19,202 nt of DNA, taken from an uncultured Candidatus Saccharibacteria bacterium. GTDB lineage: Bacteria > Patescibacteriota > Saccharimonadia > Saccharimonadales > Saccharimonadaceae. Location of the stretch: assembly GCA_946187605.1 (NCBI GenBank), contig CAMHRH010000008.1, forward strand, positions 1 to 19,202, written 5' to 3'. Made by a program: the position numbers and the translations under genes. Shown one piece after another: positions 15,139 to 19,202 of this stretch (within the stretch, counting starts at the first letter, position 1; the number at the start of each line of letters is the position of its first letter). The notes beneath the pieces were generated by a model, which worked only from the letters and a program-made list of their open reading frames with translations, ran no database searches and had not been told where the DNA came from.

Positions 15139-15672
15139 TTAGTTAGCTTTCTGCCAGCGTGCGATAGAAGCTTCGATAACCTTCTCAGCCTCATCGGTAC
15201 CGAAGAAGCCCTTAACAACGGTCGTGCCAGGCTTCTTGAGATCCTTGTAGTGGTTGAAGTGGAACTCAATCTGCTCGATCAAGCGCTTTGGCAAGTCTTC
15301 GAGAGTCTTGATAGCGTCGCCATTGTTGCGGTCATCATCAACGACAGCGATAATCTTGTCGTCAACTTCACCGTCATCAACGAACTTCATAACGCCAAGG
15401 ATACGAGCCTTGAGGTAAATGCCGGTCGTGAGTGGCTGGTCAGTAATAACGAGAACGTCGAGCTCATCACCATCCTCATCGAGAGTCTGTGGAATGAAAC
15501 CGTAGTTGCATGGCTTTGCAAATGCGATTGGCTCAATGCGATCAAGCATGAAGCAAGCGCGCTTGCGATCCCATTCAATCTTGTGGTTGCTACCAGTTGG
15601 GATTTCGATAACGACGTTAATCGTACCTTCCTTATATTCACCAGGATTCAAAATCTGATTAAAATCTGCCAT
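15139..15672 (-). CDS. ppa: Inorganic pyrophosphatase
   Basis: A family I soluble inorganic pyrophosphatase, splitting pyrophosphate to phosphate and driving biosynthetic reactions. The 177-residue length is typical of bacterial enzymes. Visible marks are VVIEIPTGSNHKIEWD (active-site Lys), the substrate-contact YGFIPQT block, the metal-binding signature DEDGDELDVLV with three aspartates, and DDDRNN and HYKDLKKPG further on. I chose the ATG at 15672 (MADFNQIL), which has AAAGGAG 7 nt upstream. An in-frame extension up to 15732 would run through the -10 box at 15700-15705 and lacks family similarity. It is divergent from gap with closely spaced promoters and is followed by two terminators. Confidence 0.96.
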   Translation of the reverse strand: MADFNQILNPGEYKEGTINVVIEIPTGSNHKIEWDRKRACFMLDRIEPIAFAKPCNYGFIPQTLDEDGDELDVLVITDQPLTTGIYLKARILGVMKFVDDGEVDDKIIAVVDDDRNNGDAIKTLEDLPKRLIEQIEFHFNHYKDLKKPGTTVVKGFFGTDEAEKVIEASIARWQKAN

Positions 15673-15699
15673 TAAAAAACTCCTTTCGTTTCTGCCCCT

Positions 15700-15726
15700 A
15701 TTATACAACAGACTATATGGTATAAT
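15700..15726. promoter_or_regulatory. Back-to-back promoters of ppa (minus) and gap (plus)
   Basis: The minus-strand -10 TATAAT is at 15700-15705. The plus-strand extended -10 TGG-TATAAT is at 15718-15726. Their predicted start sites (near 15693 and 15733) lie about 40 bp apart facing away from each other, so the two polymerase footprints overlap. Neither has a good -35 box. Confidence 0.65.
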
Positions 15727-15767
15727 AAGCATAAGTAAAATCTATACAATATAGGAGAAACACTTAG

Positions 15768-16775
<1,008 letters not shown>

Positions 16776-16781
16776 TCAGCT

Positions 16782-17222
16782 ATGCATATTTACCTCGGCG
16801 CCGACCATCGCGGTTTTCAGCTAAAAAATGATGTCATAAACTGGCTCGCAAGCCAGCAAATACCGTATACGGATTTCGGCGCCACCGAATTCGACGCCGA
16901 GGATGACTTCAATGATTACGCCAAGAAAGTCGCCGAGGCTATCCTCCGCAATCAAGATGAGGAGTCTTACGGCGTATTACTCTGCGGCTCCGGCCAAGGC
17001 ATGTGTATGCAGGCAAATCGCTACAAAGGTATTCGTGCCGCAATCTGCCATACTAGCAGCGAAGCATTCGAAACTCGCGGCCACAATAACGCAAATGTTC
17101 TCTGTATCTCCGCCGACAATGTCAAAGATCATTTTACAGAAATCCTTGATAGTTTTCTCGACACAAAACCATTACCAGACGCAAAATACCAGCGTCGCTG
17201 CAAGAAATTAGATGAGGAGTAA
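16782..17222 (+). CDS. rpiB: Ribose-5-phosphate isomerase B
   Basis: RpiB interconverts ribose 5-phosphate and ribulose 5-phosphate. The 146-residue product starts MHIYLGADHRGFQLK (D8, H9 of the phosphate/substrate site). It carries YGVLLCGSGQGMCMQANR with C68 at the position of the catalytic base, RAAICHT, and TRGHNNANVL, all RpiB/LacAB marks. Length is usual for the family. It begins 6 nt after gap with only a poor ribosome site, so coupling to gap is likely. The next gene, rpe, starts 3 nt past its stop and uses the GGAG formed by its last codons. Sugar specificity for allose or galactose relatives cannot be excluded, but the neighbours favour pentose phosphates. Confidence 0.93.
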   Translation: MHIYLGADHRGFQLKNDVINWLASQQIPYTDFGATEFDAEDDFNDYAKKVAEAILRNQDEESYGVLLCGSGQGMCMQANRYKGIRAAICHTSSEAFETRGHNNANVLCISADNVKDHFTEILDSFLDTKPLPDAKYQRRCKKLDEE

Positions 17223-17225
17223 AAA

Positions 17226-17876
17226 ATGGCTATATCTATAGTAGCTCCAACAATTCTCACCGAAAATCCAACAAAATTTAAGGAAGCCGTACAGAAGTAT
17301 CACCCATTCACCAAGCGCGCCCATATTGATGTTTCCGACGGAACACTTACGCCAAATCTCACTATCAACGAGACTGCCGTCTGGTGGCCAAAAGGATGGA
17401 CGGTCGATATTCATATGATGACTGCACGACCATCGTTGCACGTCGACAATCTTATCAAGCTTCATCCAAACCTAGTCATCTTCCACGCCGAAGCGAGCGA
17501 AGACCTTCTGCCAATTTTTGACACGCTCAAGCAAAACGGCATGAAAGTCGGAGTCGCAATTGTTAAAAGTATTTATCCGCCATCAATAAAAGCCGTACTC
17601 GAATCGGCCGATCATGCCCTAATCTTCTCTGGAAACATGGGCCAATATGGCGGCGAAGCCGATTTACTTTTGCTAGAAAAAGTTCCACTCATCCGCGAGA
17701 TTCATCGCAATATCGAAATCGGCTGGGACGGCGGTGCAAACCTCGAAAACGTTCGCACACTCGTTCACGGCGGCGTCACAGTAATTAATGCTGGTAGCGC
17801 AATTTCAAACGCCGAAGACCCGCAAAAGGCCTACGACGCCATGATGGCTGAAACACTAAAAGAGGATCCAATTTAA
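17226..17876 (+). CDS. rpe: Ribulose-phosphate 3-epimerase family protein
   Basis: A 216-residue TIM-barrel protein of the ribulose-phosphate 3-epimerase family, expected to convert ribulose 5-phosphate to xylulose 5-phosphate. The metal and acid/base residues are in place: H33 and D35 in HIDVSDG, H63 in DIHMM, and D168 in GWDGGANL. NAGSAI matches the phosphate-binding loop. It is a divergent member: APTIL replaces APSIL, SDGTLTPN replaces MDGHFVPN, HMMTARP replaces HLMIxxP and GWDGG replaces VDGG. A related sugar-phosphate epimerase activity is therefore possible. It follows rpiB by 3 nt with GGAG upstream, and its TAA overlaps the ATG of the kinase by one base. Confidence 0.85.
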   Translation: MAISIVAPTILTENPTKFKEAVQKYHPFTKRAHIDVSDGTLTPNLTINETAVWWPKGWTVDIHMMTARPSLHVDNLIKLHPNLVIFHAEASEDLLPIFDTLKQNGMKVGVAIVKSIYPPSIKAVLESADHALIFSGNMGQYGGEADLLLLEKVPLIREIHRNIEIGWDGGANLENVRTLVHGGVTVINAGSAISNAEDPQKAYDAMMAETLKEDPI

Positions 17877-18829
17877 TGGCTCGTATCGTAACTGTCGGCG
17901 CTGCCCTACAAGATGTCTATCTCATCGACCATGACGATTTCGGCACGAATGGACACGGTTTTTTCAATCAGCTCGAACTCGGCACTAAAGTCGATATCGA
18001 CAAAATCAAATTCTCAACCGGCGGCGGAGCTACAAATGCAGCTGCGACTTTCGCACGCAACGGCCACGAAACTATCTTCATGGGCTGCATCGCCAACGAT
18101 CCTGCCGGCCAGGCTATTATCAATTCCCTCGATGACGACGGCATTGATACTAGTTACATCTGCTACACCAATCGCCATCAAACCGGCTATTCCGTAATTC
18201 TGCTCACTCCTAGTGGCGAGCGCACTATTCTAACTTGCCGCGGCGCCAGCACACGTTTTGATGCTTTAAACCCAGCCGACCTCGAGACTATCTATCCAGA
18301 CTGGCTTTATGTCACGACCTTTCACGGCGATATGGATATGCTTGACCAATTCTTTACAAAAGCCAAATCGCTTGGCGCAAAAATCATGTTCAATCCTGGC
18401 AACCTCGAATTGCAACATAGCCGCAAGCTACTCGGCCTACTCACCGATGTTGACGTACTGCTTGTCAATAGAAGCGAGGCACAAAAAATCGTCAGCGGGC
18501 AAATCCTCACCGAACTACTCGCTAAACTCAAAAACTATGTACCAAATCTTATTATTACCGACGGCAATCAAGGCGCAATCGCAACCGACGGCAAAGAGAT
18601 ATATCGAATTGGTCTCTACGAAGACGTCAAAATCAAAGACTCGACCGGCGCCGGCGACGCTTATGGCTCTGGCTTCCTTGCCGCTTACGCTAATGGCAAG
18701 AGTTTTAAAGATTCAATCATCTTTGCTAGCGCCAACTCCACTTCTGTCGTTCAGCACGTCGGCAGCAAAGACGGAATTCTAAATCAACAAACAAAACTTC
18801 ATAACATGCCTATACAGGAGATCCGCTAA
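17876..18829 (+). CDS. PfkB-family carbohydrate (ribokinase-like) kinase
   Basis: A 317-residue ribokinase-fold kinase. The N-terminal FSTGGGATNAAATFARNG block is the PfkB signature 1 region. The C-terminal DSTGAGDAYGSGF (255-267) is signature 2 with catalytic base D261 and the anion hole. NPGNLEL and LLVNRSEAQ are typical mid-chain blocks. The substrate cannot be fixed from sequence: ribose, adenosine, fructose 6-phosphate and others are all used in this family. Its position after rpiB and rpe argues for a pentose, nucleoside or sugar-phosphate substrate. Translation start overlaps the rpe stop by one base (TAATG), with GAGGA upstream, and a LOG-family gene follows 2 nt after its TAA. Confidence 0.88.
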   Translation: MARIVTVGAALQDVYLIDHDDFGTNGHGFFNQLELGTKVDIDKIKFSTGGGATNAAATFARNGHETIFMGCIANDPAGQAIINSLDDDGIDTSYICYTNRHQTGYSVILLTPSGERTILTCRGASTRFDALNPADLETIYPDWLYVTTFHGDMDMLDQFFTKAKSLGAKIMFNPGNLELQHSRKLLGLLTDVDVLLVNRSEAQKIVSGQILTELLAKLKNYVPNLIITDGNQGAIATDGKEIYRIGLYEDVKIKDSTGAGDAYGSGFLAAYANGKSFKDSIIFASANSTSVVQHVGSKDGILNQQTKLHNMPIQEIR

Positions 18830-18831
18830 CC

Positions 18832-19202
18832 ATGGACGAAGCAATCAAGAACTGGCTCGACAGCATTACAAACGAAAACCTTAATCCCGAAGACGTTGAA
18901 CGCTCCCTGCGCTACGCCAAAGACCTTGAGCAAGGTCTAGCCAAAGTGCGCACATATGCGCAAGGTGTTTCAATCTTTGGCTCTGCTCGCCTGCCCGAAG
19001 ACGGCAAATGGTGTCAGCTCGCCGAGAAACTCGGTTTTATGCTTGCGCAGAACGGTCACGCAGTCATCTCTGGCGGCGGCCCGTCCATCATGCAATCCGC
19101 CAACAAGGGCGCATACGAAGCCGGCGGTCGCAGCATTGGCCTTAATATCGAGCTCCCGCACGAACAGCATATTAACCCATACGTTACCGATTCCATCGAA
19201 TT
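18832..19202 (+). CDS. LOG-family (TIGR00730-type) Rossmann protein, 3' end outside window
   Basis: The first 123 codons of a LOG-family protein, cut by the window edge. VSIFGSARLPEDG is the nucleotide-fold start, SGGGPSIMQSANKGAYEAGG is the family's first loop (usually TGGGPGIMEAANRGA), and SIGLNIELPHEQ follows. The second hallmark, PGGxGTxxE, would lie beyond the window. Characterised members split nucleoside 5'-monophosphates such as AMP or cytokinin nucleotides into base and ribose 5-phosphate; others were misnamed lysine decarboxylases. It has AGGAG 11 nt upstream and starts 2 nt after the kinase gene. A supply of ribose 5-phosphate for rpiB in the same operon is an attractive inference. 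The G-to-S change in GGGPSIM should be noted. Confidence 0.88.
   Translation, partial: MDEAIKNWLDSITNENLNPEDVERSLRYAKDLEQGLAKVRTYAQGVSIFGSARLPEDGKWCQLAEKLGFMLAQNGHAVISGGGPSIMQSANKGAYEAGGRSIGLNIELPHEQHINPYVTDSIE

Noticed and set aside
15673..15732. N-terminal extension of ppa
   Set aside because: It spans the ppa -10 box; the ATG at 15672 has a good ribosome site and fits the family start.

Overview
The window looks like a chromosomal segment of a Candidate Phyla Radiation bacterium, most likely Candidatus Saccharibacteria (TM7). This rests on gene family resemblance and mid-range GC, not on a marker gene; no rRNA, tRNA, CRISPR array or insertion sequence is visible. All ORFs are open under the standard code. 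The 17 gene ends that can be read are 13 TAA and 4 TAG with no TGA, so UGA is not a sense codon here (unlike Gracilibacteria/Absconditabacteria).

Layout. 1-1018 is the C-terminal part of a secreted, Ser/Thr/Asn-rich beta-helix-like protein. Next come queA and tgt (tRNA queuosine modification), separated by a divergently read small gene for a Cys-tailed 111-residue protein driven by the best consensus promoter in the window. An AI-2E family membrane protein follows and converges on cysS, sharing a TTAA stop overlap. From 6304 to 12559 the minus strand carries a membrane cassette: an SPFH-domain protein followed by three related zinc-ribbon membrane proteins (496, 459 and 706 residues). This recalls the Bacillus subtilis pspA-ydjGHI membrane-stress locus but has expanded zinc-ribbon paralogues.

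12600-12881 is an intergenic region dense in signals: direct repeats, at least two promoter-like elements, a strong plus-strand terminator with attenuator-like alternative pairings, and more hairpins. It leads into a tight two-gene unit of a MazG-like nucleotide pyrophosphohydrolase and a GIY-YIG nuclease fused to a DUF2075-type superfamily 1 helicase. This is the most plausible accessory or defence-like system in the window. A short gene-poor stretch (14933-15138) holds minus-strand terminators and a tiny zinc-knuckle ORF.

The right end is central carbon metabolism: ppa (minus) diverges from a tight plus-strand operon of gap, rpiB, rpe, a PfkB-family sugar kinase and a LOG-family protein that runs off the edge. 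Together these could channel pentose phosphates, perhaps ones freed from nucleotides, to glyceraldehyde 3-phosphate.

Two kinds of gene start stand out. SPFH, the Cys-tailed protein, ppa and gap have leaders with Shine-Dalgarno sites. queA, tgt, the AI-2E gene, cysS and the MazG-like gene have a -10 box ending only 6-11 nt before the ATG, which predicts leaderless or near-leaderless mRNAs.
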